Source: Alphaproteobacteria bacterium (GTDB taxonomy: Bacteria > Pseudomonadota > Alphaproteobacteria > Rhizobiales > CAJQND01). Taken from it: a stretch of DNA of 51,544 nucleotides. Shown here piece after piece: positions 1 to 8,462 of this stretch (position 1 is its first letter; each line of letters opens with the position of its first letter). The position numbers and the translations under genes are program-made. The stretch spans positions 1 through 51,544 of the forward strand of contig JAAEUE010000297.1 in the NCBI GenBank assembly GCA_024227565.1, given 5' to 3'. The notes under the pieces were generated by a model, which had not been told where the DNA came from, searched no databases, and saw nothing but the letters and a program-made list of their open reading frames with translations.

Positions 1-1
1 A

Positions 2-1078
2 TTGGCACTGGCCACTGCGAGCGTGTTTGCTCTTGGCGTTGGTGCTGCTTCTGCGGCTGATCTTACGATCACGTCGTGGGGCGGTGCTTATACAGCGTCT
101 CAGCAAAAGGCTTACGGTGCTCCGTGGGAGAAGAAGTCCGGCAAGAAGATCCATTGGGAAAACTACAATGGCGGCCTTGGCGAAGTGAAGACCCAGGTTG
201 AAGCCAAAAACGTGACCTGGGACATTGTCGACATTCTGCCTGACCAGGCCCGCACCGGTTGCGACGAAGGCCTGTTTGAGGAAATCCCGGACGAAGTCTG
301 GGTGAAGACCAAAGACGGCAAGACGTTGGATGAAGACCTGATGGTTCCGCGCCCGAACAAGTGCGTTGCCCCGCAGATCTGGTGGTCCTATGTGCCGTTC
401 TATGATGACGGCATGCTGAAAGGCGACCGGCCTTCCAAGATTGCAGACTTCTATGACGTGAAGAAGTGGCCCTGCAAGCGCGGCATGCACACTTGGGGTA
501 ATGCCAACATCGAGATGGCTCTTGTGGCCGACGGTGTTGACCCCAAGAAGGTCTATGAAGTGATGAGCACTGAAGAAGGCATCGATCGTGCCTTCAAGAA
601 GCTCGACACCATCAAGGACCATGTTGTGTTCTGGTCGTCTGGTGCCAAGCCGCTTGAATTGGTCAAGTCCGGCGAAGTGTGCATGTCGATTGCCTACAAT
701 GGCCGTATCGGCGCTGCTGTTCTGTCAGAAGGCGAAAAGTTCGTCACTGTTTGGGACGGCCAGGTGATTGAAGAAGAATGGCTTGCTGTGGTCAAAGGCT
801 CTCCGAACAAGAAAGCCGCGTTTGACTTTATCAGCTTTGCCACTGCACCTGAGCAACAGGCAGGTCAGGCCAAGTACATCAACTATGGCCCGATGCGCCA
901 ATCAGCGTTCGCTATCATGAAGGCCGGTGAGCCTTGGTTCCACAATGGCAAAACCATCATGGAACATATGCCCAACCGTCCTGAAGTGATGGCCCGTTCC
1001 GTGTTCGCCAACCCCGAGTGGTGGTCGGACAATGGCGACGAAGTCAACGAACGCTTCAAAGCATGGATGGCTAAATAG
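2..1078 (+). CDS. ABC transporter substrate-binding protein, PotD-like (5' end cut by window)
   Basis: Periplasmic solute-binding protein of the spermidine/putrescine (PotD, SBP family 8) type, which would deliver its ligand to the two permeases that follow. The readable frame opens at a TTG at base 2 directly inside a signal-peptide hydrophobic core that ends in an AxA-type site (ASAAD). The positively charged n-region is missing, so the true start lies upstream of the window. The mature part begins with the family's LTITSWGGAY strand and covers about 335 residues, the normal size. A cysteine pair (about residues 87 and 123) may form a disulfide. The ligand cannot be read from sequence. The downstream cyclodeaminase and amine-dehydrogenase-like genes favour an amine, betaine or amino-acid-like compound over sugars. 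The ATPase gene is not in the window and may lie upstream. Confidence 0.88.
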   Translation: MALATASVFALGVGAASAADLTITSWGGAYTASQQKAYGAPWEKKSGKKIHWENYNGGLGEVKTQVEAKNVTWDIVDILPDQARTGCDEGLFEEIPDEVWVKTKDGKTLDEDLMVPRPNKCVAPQIWWSYVPFYDDGMLKGDRPSKIADFYDVKKWPCKRGMHTWGNANIEMALVADGVDPKKVYEVMSTEEGIDRAFKKLDTIKDHVVFWSSGAKPLELVKSGEVCMSIAYNGRIGAAVLSEGEKFVTVWDGQVIEEEWLAVVKGSPNKKAAFDFISFATAPEQQAGQAKYINYGPMRQSAFAIMKAGEPWFHNGKTIMEHMPNRPEVMARSVFANPEWWSDNGDEVNERFKAWMAK

Positions 1079-1106
1079 CAGCTCGGCTGCTGAAGCTAAT
1101 ACAACG

Positions 1107-1135
1107 TGGGACTGGGCGATTTTCGCCCAGTCCCA
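1107..1135 (+). terminator. Strong stem-loop between binding-protein and permease genes
   Basis: A perfect 12-bp stem (GGGACTGGGCGA with TCGCCCAGTCCC, plus one more T-A pair) closes on a TTT loop. It lies 29 bp after the binding-protein stop and about 40 bp before the permease start. No T-run follows, so it is more likely a 3'-stabilising or partial-termination hairpin, which would make binding protein exceed permease, than a full terminator. That role is inferred from the position. Confidence 0.6.
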
Positions 1136-1173
1136 ACCTGACTAAGCAATAACAGCAATTGGGATGGGAGCTC

Positions 1174-2442
1174 ATGGCTGACATAGCACTCTCTGGAGGA
1201 TCCACCGAGCAACTCGTCACATCGGATGGCAGGCCCCTTAAGGCAAGTTTGCAGCGCTCCTTGCGCCAGTCAAAACTGAAAGCCGCTGGTTTGGTGGCAA
1301 TTCCGTTGTTGTTTTTGGTTGTTTTCTTTGTGATCCCGGTTGTTGATCTTCTGGTCAACTCGGTTGATGACCGCAAGGTCAATGAGTATTTCCCTCGCGT
1401 ATTTGCCGAATTTCAGCTGTGGGACAAAAAGGAGCTGCCTCCTGAGTCCATGTATGAGGCCATGTTCCTCGACATCAAGAACGCTGAAGGCCTTGCCATC
1501 GGCAAGGGCAGCACGCGGATGAACTATGCCCAGTCAGGCTGGAAGAGCCTGATGAAGAAATCGCGGCGCAAGTTCAAGAAAATTGAATCCGGCCCCTACA
1601 AAGAGGCGATGATCCAATCGGATAAGCGCTGGGGTCAGATGAAGTATTGGCAATCGCTGGGCCAGATGTCGGACCGCTATACGGCAGCCTACTATTGGAA
1701 CGCCGTTGACCGGAAGTATGACGCCAACAAGAGCGTGATCATGCAGCCGGAAAACAGGCAGGTCTATGTTACTTTCTGGAAGCGAACGTTGCTGGTCAGC
1801 CTGCTCGTCACAGTCTTTTGCGTGCTGTTGGGATATCCCGCGGCCTACCTTCTGGCAACGTTGCCTTTGCGCTATTCAAACCTTTTGATGATTTGCGTGC
1901 TGATGCCGTTCTGGACATCACTGCTGGTGCGAATTGTGGCCTGGATGATCATGCTGCAGCAGCAAGGAGTGGTGAATGAAAGTTTGGTGGGGCTTGGCAT
2001 AATCGCCGACGAGAACCGCTTGGCGATGATGTACAATTTCACCGGCACAATCATCGTGATGACACAGGTATTGTTGCCGTTCATGATTTTGCCGATCTAC
2101 AGCGTGATGAAAGGCATTTCACCGGTCTATATGCGGGCTGCGCAAAACCTTGGTGCAACACCGACCTGGGCCTTCATCAAAGTTTACATGCCGCAATCGC
2201 TTCCTGGCATCGGGGCCGGAGTGATCCTCGTCTTCATCGTGGCAATTGGCTACTACATCACGCCTGAATTGGTGGGCGGTAAAGATGGCCAGTTGATCGG
2301 CAACCAGATCGCCTATCACCTCAAGAGCAGCCTGAACTGGGGTCTCGCCTCGGCTATGGGTGTAATCTTGCTGGTGGCGATTTTGTTCCTCTATTGGGTT
2401 TATGACAAGATTGTCGGTATCGACAACATGCAGATGGGATAA
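1174..2442 (+). CDS. ABC transporter permease, PotB-like
   Basis: Inner-membrane permease of a spermidine/putrescine-type ABC importer. An ATG at 1174 follows GGGATGGGAG and is preferred to the in-frame TTG at 1159, giving 422 residues. One membrane helix lies at about residues 37-60. It is followed by a long charged segment of about 130 residues, probably periplasmic, and then the usual block of five helices. The EAA loop that docks the ATPase is visible near residues 320-345 (AAQNLGATP...PQSLPGI). The large soluble insertion between helices 1 and 2 makes it longer than classical PotB (about 285 residues), a form common in alphaproteobacterial transporters of this group. It sits between the binding protein and the second permease, 5 bp from the latter. 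Confidence 0.88.
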   Translation: MADIALSGGSTEQLVTSDGRPLKASLQRSLRQSKLKAAGLVAIPLLFLVVFFVIPVVDLLVNSVDDRKVNEYFPRVFAEFQLWDKKELPPESMYEAMFLDIKNAEGLAIGKGSTRMNYAQSGWKSLMKKSRRKFKKIESGPYKEAMIQSDKRWGQMKYWQSLGQMSDRYTAAYYWNAVDRKYDANKSVIMQPENRQVYVTFWKRTLLVSLLVTVFCVLLGYPAAYLLATLPLRYSNLLMICVLMPFWTSLLVRIVAWMIMLQQQGVVNESLVGLGIIADENRLAMMYNFTGTIIVMTQVLLPFMILPIYSVMKGISPVYMRAAQNLGATPTWAFIKVYMPQSLPGIGAGVILVFIVAIGYYITPELVGGKDGQLIGNQIAYHLKSSLNWGLASAMGVILLVAILFLYWVYDKIVGIDNMQMG

Positions 2443-2447
2443 GCGTC

Positions 2448-3332
2448 ATGGCATTACCTGAATATACCTCCACAGGTCAGCGCGTTTGGCACTACACCTA
2501 CCTGAGCTTCTGCGCCTTCGTGATGTTCTTCCTGGTCGCTCCGTTGATCGTGGTTATTCCACTATCGTTCACATCGGGGGCCTTCTTGAGCTTCACGCCG
2601 GAAATGCTGGCCCTGGATCCGGAAGGTTTCTCTATCCGGTGGTACAAGATCCTGTTGGGTGATTGTTCCGATGCTGTGGTGACCACGGTGTGCACGGACA
2701 AATGGGTGACCGGCTTCAGGAACTCGTTTTTGGTAGCGATTGCCTCAACGCTCCTGTCGGTTACCTTGGGAACCCTTGCCGCATTGGGTCTTAGCAGAGA
2801 GCACATGCCGTTCCGCAAAGTCATTATGGCGGGCCTCATTTCTCCAATGATCGTGCCATTGATCATCACTGCAGCTGGCATGTTCCTGTTCTATGCAAAG
2901 CTTAATCTGGTGGCGACGTTCACAGGTTTGATCTTTGCTCACACTGCTCTGGGCCTGCCATTTGTGGTGATCACGGTGACCTCAACCTTGGTGGGTTTTG
3001 ATCACAGTCTGACGCGGGCCGCAGAAAGCCTTGGCAGCACACCGGCGAACAATTTCTTCAAGATCCAGCTTCCGCTGATCGCGCCTGGTGTGATTTCAGG
3101 TTCATTGTTTGCCTTCATCACTTCGTTCGACGAGATCGTGGTGGTGCTGTTCCTCGGTGGGGCCGACCAGCTCACGTTGCCACGGCAAATGTGGTCGGGT
3201 ATCCGTCAGGAAATCAGCCCGACTATCCTTGCAGCGGCAACCATTCTGGTGATCCTGTCCGTGGTCCTGCTGACCACTGTGGAGCTCCTGCGGCGCCGTT
3301 CAGAACGTTTGCGCGGCATTAGCCCGGCTTAA
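2448..3332 (+). CDS. ABC transporter permease, PotC-like
   Basis: Second inner-membrane permease, partner of the preceding PotB-like subunit. It has 294 residues with about six predicted helices, beginning after a short cytoplasmic N-terminus (first helix about 18-42). The EAA motif is clear at about residues 190-220 (RAAESLGSTP...PLIAPGVISG). A cysteine-containing stretch (GDCSDAVVTTVC, about 66-77) lies in the first periplasmic loop. It starts 5 bp after the upstream permease stop and ends 1 bp before the DUF1194 gene, so the three are surely co-transcribed. The substrate is the same unknown amine or amino-acid-like ligand. Confidence 0.88.
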   Translation: MALPEYTSTGQRVWHYTYLSFCAFVMFFLVAPLIVVIPLSFTSGAFLSFTPEMLALDPEGFSIRWYKILLGDCSDAVVTTVCTDKWVTGFRNSFLVAIASTLLSVTLGTLAALGLSREHMPFRKVIMAGLISPMIVPLIITAAGMFLFYAKLNLVATFTGLIFAHTALGLPFVVITVTSTLVGFDHSLTRAAESLGSTPANNFFKIQLPLIAPGVISGSLFAFITSFDEIVVVLFLGGADQLTLPRQMWSGIRQEISPTILAAATILVILSVVLLTTVELLRRRSERLRGISPA

Positions 3333-3333
3333 T

Positions 3334-4074
3334 ATGAAGCAGGGAACCGCTGTCATCAGCCGGCGGTTTTCGGCCCTTGCTGCGGTGCTGTCGCTCGTGG
3401 CGGCTGGGTTTTATGGTGCGTTCCTCAAAGCCCCTGCGGTGAAAGCCCAGGGGCGCGAGCCTGTGGATCTTGCGCTGCTTCTGTCGATTGATTGTTCCTA
3501 CTCGGTGGACACGCGTGAGTTTCGTCTGCAAACCAACGGCACGGCGCATGCCTTGCGCAAACCGGAAATTCTCGCGGCAATCCAAGCTGGCCCTCTCAAG
3601 CGCATTGCCGTATCCGTGGTGCAGTGGTCTGACGACAAACACCAAAAGATCACAGTGCCCTGGACGATTATCTCGAGCGCCTCAGACATTGAGAAGCTGG
3701 CCAGTCAAATCCAGAATCAACCGCGTTATCTGGCCGAAGGCGGCACCTCTATTACCGGCCTCATGCGCTATGCGGCAGGCGTTCTCGCCACTGCCCCTGT
3801 GGTGGCCGAACGGCAGGTCCTTGATATCTCGTCGGATGGACGGAACAACAAGGGCGGGCGGCCCCATGTGGTGCGCGACCAGCTGAACCAGTTCGGCATC
3901 ACCATCAACGGGCTGACGATCCTCAACGAGTTTCCGACGTTGAACCACTATTTTGAGAAATACATCATCGGCGGCTATGGCAGCTTTGTCATCGTGGCGA
4001 ACGACTACGAAGACTTTGAGAAGGCAATCTATCGCAAGCTGCTGCGCGAGATTATCGGGCCCCGCTTGACCTGA
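3334..4074 (+). CDS. DUF1194 (von Willebrand factor A-like) secreted protein
   Basis: A 246-residue exported protein of the DUF1194 family, which has a VWA-like fold. A signal anchor or signal peptide covers about residues 10-38. A complete metal-ion-dependent adhesion site is visible: DxSxS at 53-57 (DCSYS), a GGTS threonine near 138, and an aspartate in DISSDG near 168. Proteins of this family are scattered in alphaproteobacteria and have no assigned reaction. Starting one base after the PotC-like stop ties it to the transporter operon, so a periplasmic role in substrate capture or assembly is possible, but that is inference. Confidence 0.82.
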   Translation: MKQGTAVISRRFSALAAVLSLVAAGFYGAFLKAPAVKAQGREPVDLALLLSIDCSYSVDTREFRLQTNGTAHALRKPEILAAIQAGPLKRIAVSVVQWSDDKHQKITVPWTIISSASDIEKLASQIQNQPRYLAEGGTSITGLMRYAAGVLATAPVVAERQVLDISSDGRNNKGGRPHVVRDQLNQFGITINGLTILNEFPTLNHYFEKYIIGGYGSFVIVANDYEDFEKAIYRKLLREIIGPRLT

Positions 4075-4087
4075 GGACGGTGCAGAC

Positions 4088-5041
4088 ATGCGTTACATCG
4101 ACGGAGAAACTCTCAACAAGGTGCTGGATTTTCCCTCCTTGGCGGACGCGTTGGCGCGCTGGCACCAGGTGGCGCCGCCTGAGGTGGGCCGTAGCCTGCT
4201 GCAACAAGACGGGGAAGGCGAGACGCCGGACTGCTTCTTGAACCTGCCGGCCTGGTATCCCGGTGCGGCCATGGGGGTCAAGGTGATCACCGTGCTGCCG
4301 GCCAACCCTGGCAAGGCGCACGGGCTGCCGGCCATACAGGCGCTCTATCCTGTGTTTGATGGAGAGACCGGCGCGCCCAAGGCGGTGATTGACGGCACGG
4401 CACTGACCTATTGGAAAACCGCTGGTGATAGCGCTCTTGCCACGCGCTATCTGGCGCGCGAGGACGCGAGCTCTTTGTTGGTTGTGGGGTCGGGTGCGCT
4501 GGCGCCTTATCTGGCGCGTGCGCACTGTGCCATGCGGCCGTCGATCACAAAGGTCATGGTGTGGAACCGCACGGCCGAAAAAGCTGAAGCCATGGCCTCA
4601 GAGCTGGCAGAAGCCGGGCTTCCGGCCAGCGCGGTGACTGATCTTGAGGCTGCGTGCCGGCAGGCTGACATTGTTTCGTGTGCCACGTCCGCAACCTCTC
4701 CGCTGATCAAGGGCGCCTGGCTGCGTCCGGGTTGCCATCTGGACCTTGTCGGCAGCTTCACCCCTGAAATGCGTGAGGCCGATGATGATGCCATACGCCG
4801 GGCTGCGGGTGTGTTCATGGATTTTGCCGAGTTCGCGAGCGAGCCTGGCGACATTTGCATTCCAATTGAAAGCGGACTGCTTGCGCGCGAAGACATTGTT
4901 GATTTCTATGCGATCTGCCAAGGCGAGCACGAAGGCCGCAACGATGATGAACAAATTACTTTGTTCAAGAATGTGGGCGGGGCGCATTTGGACCTGATGA
5001 CCGCATTGCACATCTTGGATTGTGTGGCTGACGATAAATGA
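4088..5041 (+). CDS. Ornithine cyclodeaminase / mu-crystallin family protein
   Basis: A 317-residue NAD(P)-dependent enzyme of the ornithine cyclodeaminase/mu-crystallin family. The family includes ornithine cyclodeaminase, alanine dehydrogenase (Archaea) and delta1-pyrroline-2-carboxylate reductase. Visible landmarks are the substrate-binding lysine in MGVKVITV (K65), the Rossmann loop GSGALA (134-139), and the aspartate in HLDLVGSF (about 219). It lies 13 bp after the DUF1194 gene and its stop overlaps the next start by 4 bases (ATGA). Next to a TMADH-type demethylase, a reductase or cyclodeaminase acting on a cyclic imino acid, as in proline-betaine-like degradation, is a reasonable guess. 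The exact substrate is not readable. Confidence 0.85.
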   Translation: MRYIDGETLNKVLDFPSLADALARWHQVAPPEVGRSLLQQDGEGETPDCFLNLPAWYPGAAMGVKVITVLPANPGKAHGLPAIQALYPVFDGETGAPKAVIDGTALTYWKTAGDSALATRYLAREDASSLLVVGSGALAPYLARAHCAMRPSITKVMVWNRTAEKAEAMASELAEAGLPASAVTDLEAACRQADIVSCATSATSPLIKGAWLRPGCHLDLVGSFTPEMREADDDAIRRAAGVFMDFAEFASEPGDICIPIESGLLAREDIVDFYAICQGEHEGRNDDEQITLFKNVGGAHLDLMTALHILDCVADDK

Positions 5042-7023
5042 GCGAGCAGTTCAAGCATGTGTTCAAGCCGCTGGATCTGCGCGGCAAGACCCTGAAGGCG
5101 CGGATAAACTTCGGCGCTCATACGGCCAATATGGCCGAGGCTGGCCTGCCCGGCGACCGGCATCTTGGATACTATGCGGAGCGGGCGCGCGGCGGGGCAG
5201 GGATGATCGTGGTCGAACCGATCCCCGTGCATCAAACCGCCATGCTCACCCGGGGCAACTTCAACCATTCCGACGATGCGGTGATCCCGGCGTTCCGCCG
5301 CATTACCGATGCCTGCCACGAACACGGCACGGTTATGATCCACCAGTTGTACCATGTGGGGCAGCATGGGGATTTCGACAACTCATTTGCTCCAAGCTGG
5401 TCTCCGTCGGGCCTGCCGTCCTATCACGACAGCGATGGTAGCCATGCTATGAGCGAGGCTGAAATCTGGGAGACCATCGAGGCCTTCGCCCTTGCCGCCG
5501 AACGGGCCCATAAGTCTGGTTTTGACGGCATTGAGATCTTCGCGGCCTACCATGCTCTGCCGGACCAGTTTTGGACGCCCTGGTCTAACCGACGCGACGA
5601 CAAATGGGGCGGATCCCTGGAGAACCGTGTGCGGTTTTCTACCGAGCTCACCAAGGCCATTCGGGCCAAGACGGATGACGAGTTCATCATTGGCATGGCC
5701 ATCAGCATGCAGCCTGAGGTGGAGGTTTGCTTGTCGGTTGAAGCCATGCAGGAGATCATCGCCTGGCATGATGAGCGCGGGCTCATCGATTATGTGACCT
5801 GCGGAACTGGCAGTTATTTCGATTTCACCACCCTGATCCCAACCTTCCCGTATCCTGACAAGCTGGGCCCACCCTTTGCCGAGGCGCTGAAGGGTGTGGT
5901 CAAACATGCCCGCGTGCAAGCGGAAAGCCACATCCGGACGCCGGAGAATGCGGACAACGTTATCGGTTCAGGTCAGGCCGATATGGTGTCGATTGTGCGC
6001 GGTCAGATTGCCGATCCGCACATGGTGCGCAAAGCCAGGGAGGGGAGGCCGGAGGATGTGCGGCCTTGCCTGTCCTGCAACCAGATGTGCTGGGGGCGCA
6101 GGTTCCGGGACTATTGGATCTCCTGCTTGGTGAACCCGTCCTCAGGCCGGGAGTTTGAATGGGGAGGAGACCGGTTTTCGCCTGCCGATAAACCCAAGCA
6201 CGTGCTCGTGGTGGGCGGCGGAATGGCCGGAATGGAGGCCGCCCGGGTGGCTGCTGAACGGGGCCACCGGGTCAGTCTGGCAGAGGCTTCTGACAAGCTG
6301 GGCGGCCAGTTCCGCCTTGCCGGCCTGCAGCCGCGGCGCACGCAGATCATTGATCTGATCGACTGGTATCAGCGCCAGCTTGAAAAACTGCAGGTGTCGG
6401 TGCGCTACAACAGCTTCGTGGATACAGACGAGATTGCGGCGTTTGAAGCCGATGAGGTGGTGTTTGCCACCGGCTCACTGCCGGACGGTATGGCGTTCCA
6501 ACGCGCCTTGCCCCAGCATGACAGCCTGCCGGGCCTGGAGAACGGCAATGTGGTCTCGGTTGAAGAGGTCATGGCCCGTCAGGCACGCCCGGGAACCCGC
6601 GTGATCGTACTGGATGATGGCGGCAACTGGCGTGGCGGTGGCACCGCTTGGCACCTTGCCGATGCAGGCCATGAGGTGACCATTGTCACCATGCTGGCCA
6701 TGGTGGGCAAGGAGATTGAACGCACGTCTGCTGATGGGACATTGCGCCGGCGTCTGCGGGAAAAAGGCGTGGTGTTTAAAACCGAGTGCGCCATCACGCA
6801 GTGGCACGGCGACGGTGCCACGGTGGTTGACCTGCTGAGCGGTGAAGAGGAACGCATTCCGGCGGACACCCTTGTGACCGCAACGCCGAATGTGGCCAAC
6901 AGAATGATCCAGGGCGATCTTGAGCCGGGCTCGCTCGTGTCGCACGAAATCGGCGACTGCGTCGCTCCTCGCACCGCCATCATGGCCATCTACGAAGGGC
7001 GAAAGCTTGGGTTGGATATCTAA
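5038..7023 (+). CDS. TMADH-type FMN / 4Fe-4S / FAD oxidoreductase (N-demethylase-like)
   Basis: A 661-residue, three-part oxidoreductase of the trimethylamine dehydrogenase / 2,4-dienoyl-CoA reductase / N-methylproline demethylase class. Residues 1-335 form an Old-Yellow-Enzyme-like FMN barrel (SNRRDDKWGGSLENR near 181-195). The 4Fe-4S ligands C344, C347, C351 and C363 follow the CX2CX3CX11C spacing. An FAD or ADP-binding GxGxxG (VVGGGMAGMEA, from about 391) opens the C-terminal domain. The active-site segment reads HQLYHVGQHGD. The normal substrate-loop HG(Y/H) is replaced by AAYHALPDQF, which distinguishes it from dienoyl-CoA reductases. Coupled by a 4-base overlap to the cyclodeaminase-family gene, it probably demethylates or oxidises the imported amine or betaine. 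The substrate is inference. Confidence 0.88.
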   Translation: MSEQFKHVFKPLDLRGKTLKARINFGAHTANMAEAGLPGDRHLGYYAERARGGAGMIVVEPIPVHQTAMLTRGNFNHSDDAVIPAFRRITDACHEHGTVMIHQLYHVGQHGDFDNSFAPSWSPSGLPSYHDSDGSHAMSEAEIWETIEAFALAAERAHKSGFDGIEIFAAYHALPDQFWTPWSNRRDDKWGGSLENRVRFSTELTKAIRAKTDDEFIIGMAISMQPEVEVCLSVEAMQEIIAWHDERGLIDYVTCGTGSYFDFTTLIPTFPYPDKLGPPFAEALKGVVKHARVQAESHIRTPENADNVIGSGQADMVSIVRGQIADPHMVRKAREGRPEDVRPCLSCNQMCWGRRFRDYWISCLVNPSSGREFEWGGDRFSPADKPKHVLVVGGGMAGMEAARVAAERGHRVSLAEASDKLGGQFRLAGLQPRRTQIIDLIDWYQRQLEKLQVSVRYNSFVDTDEIAAFEADEVVFATGSLPDGMAFQRALPQHDSLPGLENGNVVSVEEVMARQARPGTRVIVLDDGGNWRGGGTAWHLADAGHEVTIVTMLAMVGKEIERTSADGTLRRRLREKGVVFKTECAITQWHGDGATVVDLLSGEEERIPADTLVTATPNVANRMIQGDLEPGSLVSHEIGDCVAPRTAIMAIYEGRKLGLDI

Positions 7024-7041
7024 AACCATGAAGGTCTCCAT

Positions 7042-7863
7042 ATGCCAACAATAGACGTGGGCGGTGACGCGCTGCATTACACAGACAACGGCACAGGCGC
7101 GCCTGTCCTGTTTGTTCACGGCAGCTGCGGAGGCGGGGGCCAATGGAAGGCCTTGGCTGGCGGGCTCAGCCAAGACTACCGCACGATTTGCATTGATCTC
7201 TTCGGCGCCGGGCGCAGTGAGCCCTGGCCAATCGAACGGGAGTGGACTGTTGAAGATGACAAACGGGCCATTGATCGGTTGCTCACAGATGTTGGCGAAC
7301 CGGTCCACTTCGTCATCCACTCAGGCGGCGGACTGTTCGCCTATCCGAGCATCAAGAGCCATTTGGAACAGATACGAAGCCTGACCTTCTTTGAACCGGT
7401 CTATTTCCATCTGCTGCGTCAGGCTGGCGATCCCTTGTTCAGTGAGCCTGAAGGCATGGCAACGCGCTTTCGGCAAGCTATCGATGCTGGAGATCGCGAG
7501 CGGGCAATGGCCAATTTCGTTGATGTTTGGGCGCAGAAAGAAGGGGTATGGGCGAGCATGCCCGAACCAGTGAAAGACTATATGCGGCTCGGGAGTGACC
7601 GGCTTTATCACGAATGGCTGTTGCCGTGGGTTGACGAACCCTCAGTCGAGGACTTGCACGCGCTGGACCTGCCGGTTTTGTTGTTTAAAGGCAGTGCAAC
7701 AATTGCGGCCGCGCACCGGGTTTGCGAGATTGTTGAGCAGGCGCTGCCAAATTGCCGTTCGGTCGATATCGAAGGGGCTGGGCACATGAGCCCCTTCACC
7801 CACGCAAAGGACGCTCTGCCAATGCTCAAAGAACACTTGGACAGCGCCTCGCGTGGGAGCTGA
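7042..7863 (+). CDS. Alpha/beta hydrolase
   Basis: A 273-residue cytoplasmic alpha/beta-hydrolase without a signal peptide. The oxyanion region is HGSCGGGGQW (26-35). The nucleophile elbow reads VIHSGGG, with serine at about residue 94. The catalytic histidine is probably in GAGHMSPF, near residue 249. It starts 18 bp after the oxidoreductase stop on the same strand, so it is likely the last gene of the transporter/catabolic operon. A C-C hydrolase, lactonase or esterase activity is possible; nothing in the sequence fixes the substrate. Confidence 0.82.
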   Translation: MPTIDVGGDALHYTDNGTGAPVLFVHGSCGGGGQWKALAGGLSQDYRTICIDLFGAGRSEPWPIEREWTVEDDKRAIDRLLTDVGEPVHFVIHSGGGLFAYPSIKSHLEQIRSLTFFEPVYFHLLRQAGDPLFSEPEGMATRFRQAIDAGDRERAMANFVDVWAQKEGVWASMPEPVKDYMRLGSDRLYHEWLLPWVDEPSVEDLHALDLPVLLFKGSATIAAAHRVCEIVEQALPNCRSVDIEGAGHMSPFTHAKDALPMLKEHLDSASRGS

Positions 7864-7877
7864 GGGTCTTTCAAAGT

Positions 7878-8462
7878 CTACTTTTTCTGCAGAACCGGAT
7901 AGCCCTGCACATAGACCCAGTCGGTGCTTTGCGCTGGAACATGGCAGCCTTTGCAATCGGCCTCATAGTCGGTTGTGGTGACCTTGGAGGGGAGCTTGGC
8001 GTCAAAATGGGCCCAGCCCCAGCCATCTCCCCAAAGCTTGTTGCCCGGATATCTGCCGATCGCGTCCTTGATCATGACGAACCAGCCCGTGGCCGCATGG
8101 GCGCGGCTGATGGTGCCGGTTGTCATGTCTTCGGTTTTGGTTGAGAGCAGTTCCTTGACCAACACGGCGCCGTCAGGAAACGTGCCGGTTTTCCGGTACG
8201 CTTCGACGGTTTCCGGCTGGGCGTAGACAACATGCAGCCCTTGCGACCCTTGCGCGCCTTCTTCGGCGGCCGCGGCCCACGTTCCCAACGCCACCCAATC
8301 TTTTCGAAAATCGATTTTAGGCAAATGGATGTTGCCCGAACTGTCGGCGGCGATCTGCACTTTGCTGGTGGCCTTGCCCTGACCGATTGTCAGAACGGAC
8401 GCACTTGCTGCAATCGCAAGTGCGCCCGCTGTGAAGGCCATGAACGAGCGGTACATGGTCAC
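7878..8462 (-). CDS. Cytochrome P460-family c-type haem protein (second of tandem pair)
   Basis: A 194-residue periplasmic protein with a signal peptide (about 1-32) and a single haem-c motif CKGCH near the C-terminus (about 171-175), followed by a short YxQGYPVL tail. This layout matches the cytochrome P460 / cytochrome c'-beta fold. Members oxidise hydroxylamine or bind nitric oxide; whether the haem-lysine cross-link of true P460 exists cannot be decided by eye. It overlaps its upstream paralogue by 4 bases (ATGA) and converges on the alpha/beta hydrolase gene with a 14-bp gap. Confidence 0.85.
   Translation of the reverse strand: MTMYRSFMAFTAGALAIAASASVLTIGQGKATSKVQIAADSSGNIHLPKIDFRKDWVALGTWAAAAEEGAQGSQGLHVVYAQPETVEAYRKTGTFPDGAVLVKELLSTKTEDMTTGTISRAHAATGWFVMIKDAIGRYPGNKLWGDGWGWAHFDAKLPSKVTTTDYEADCKGCHVPAQSTDWVYVQGYPVLQKK

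Noticed and set aside
1107..1135. Full rho-independent terminator after the binding-protein gene
   Set aside because: No T-run follows the stem and the permease genes continue closely, so complete termination is unlikely.
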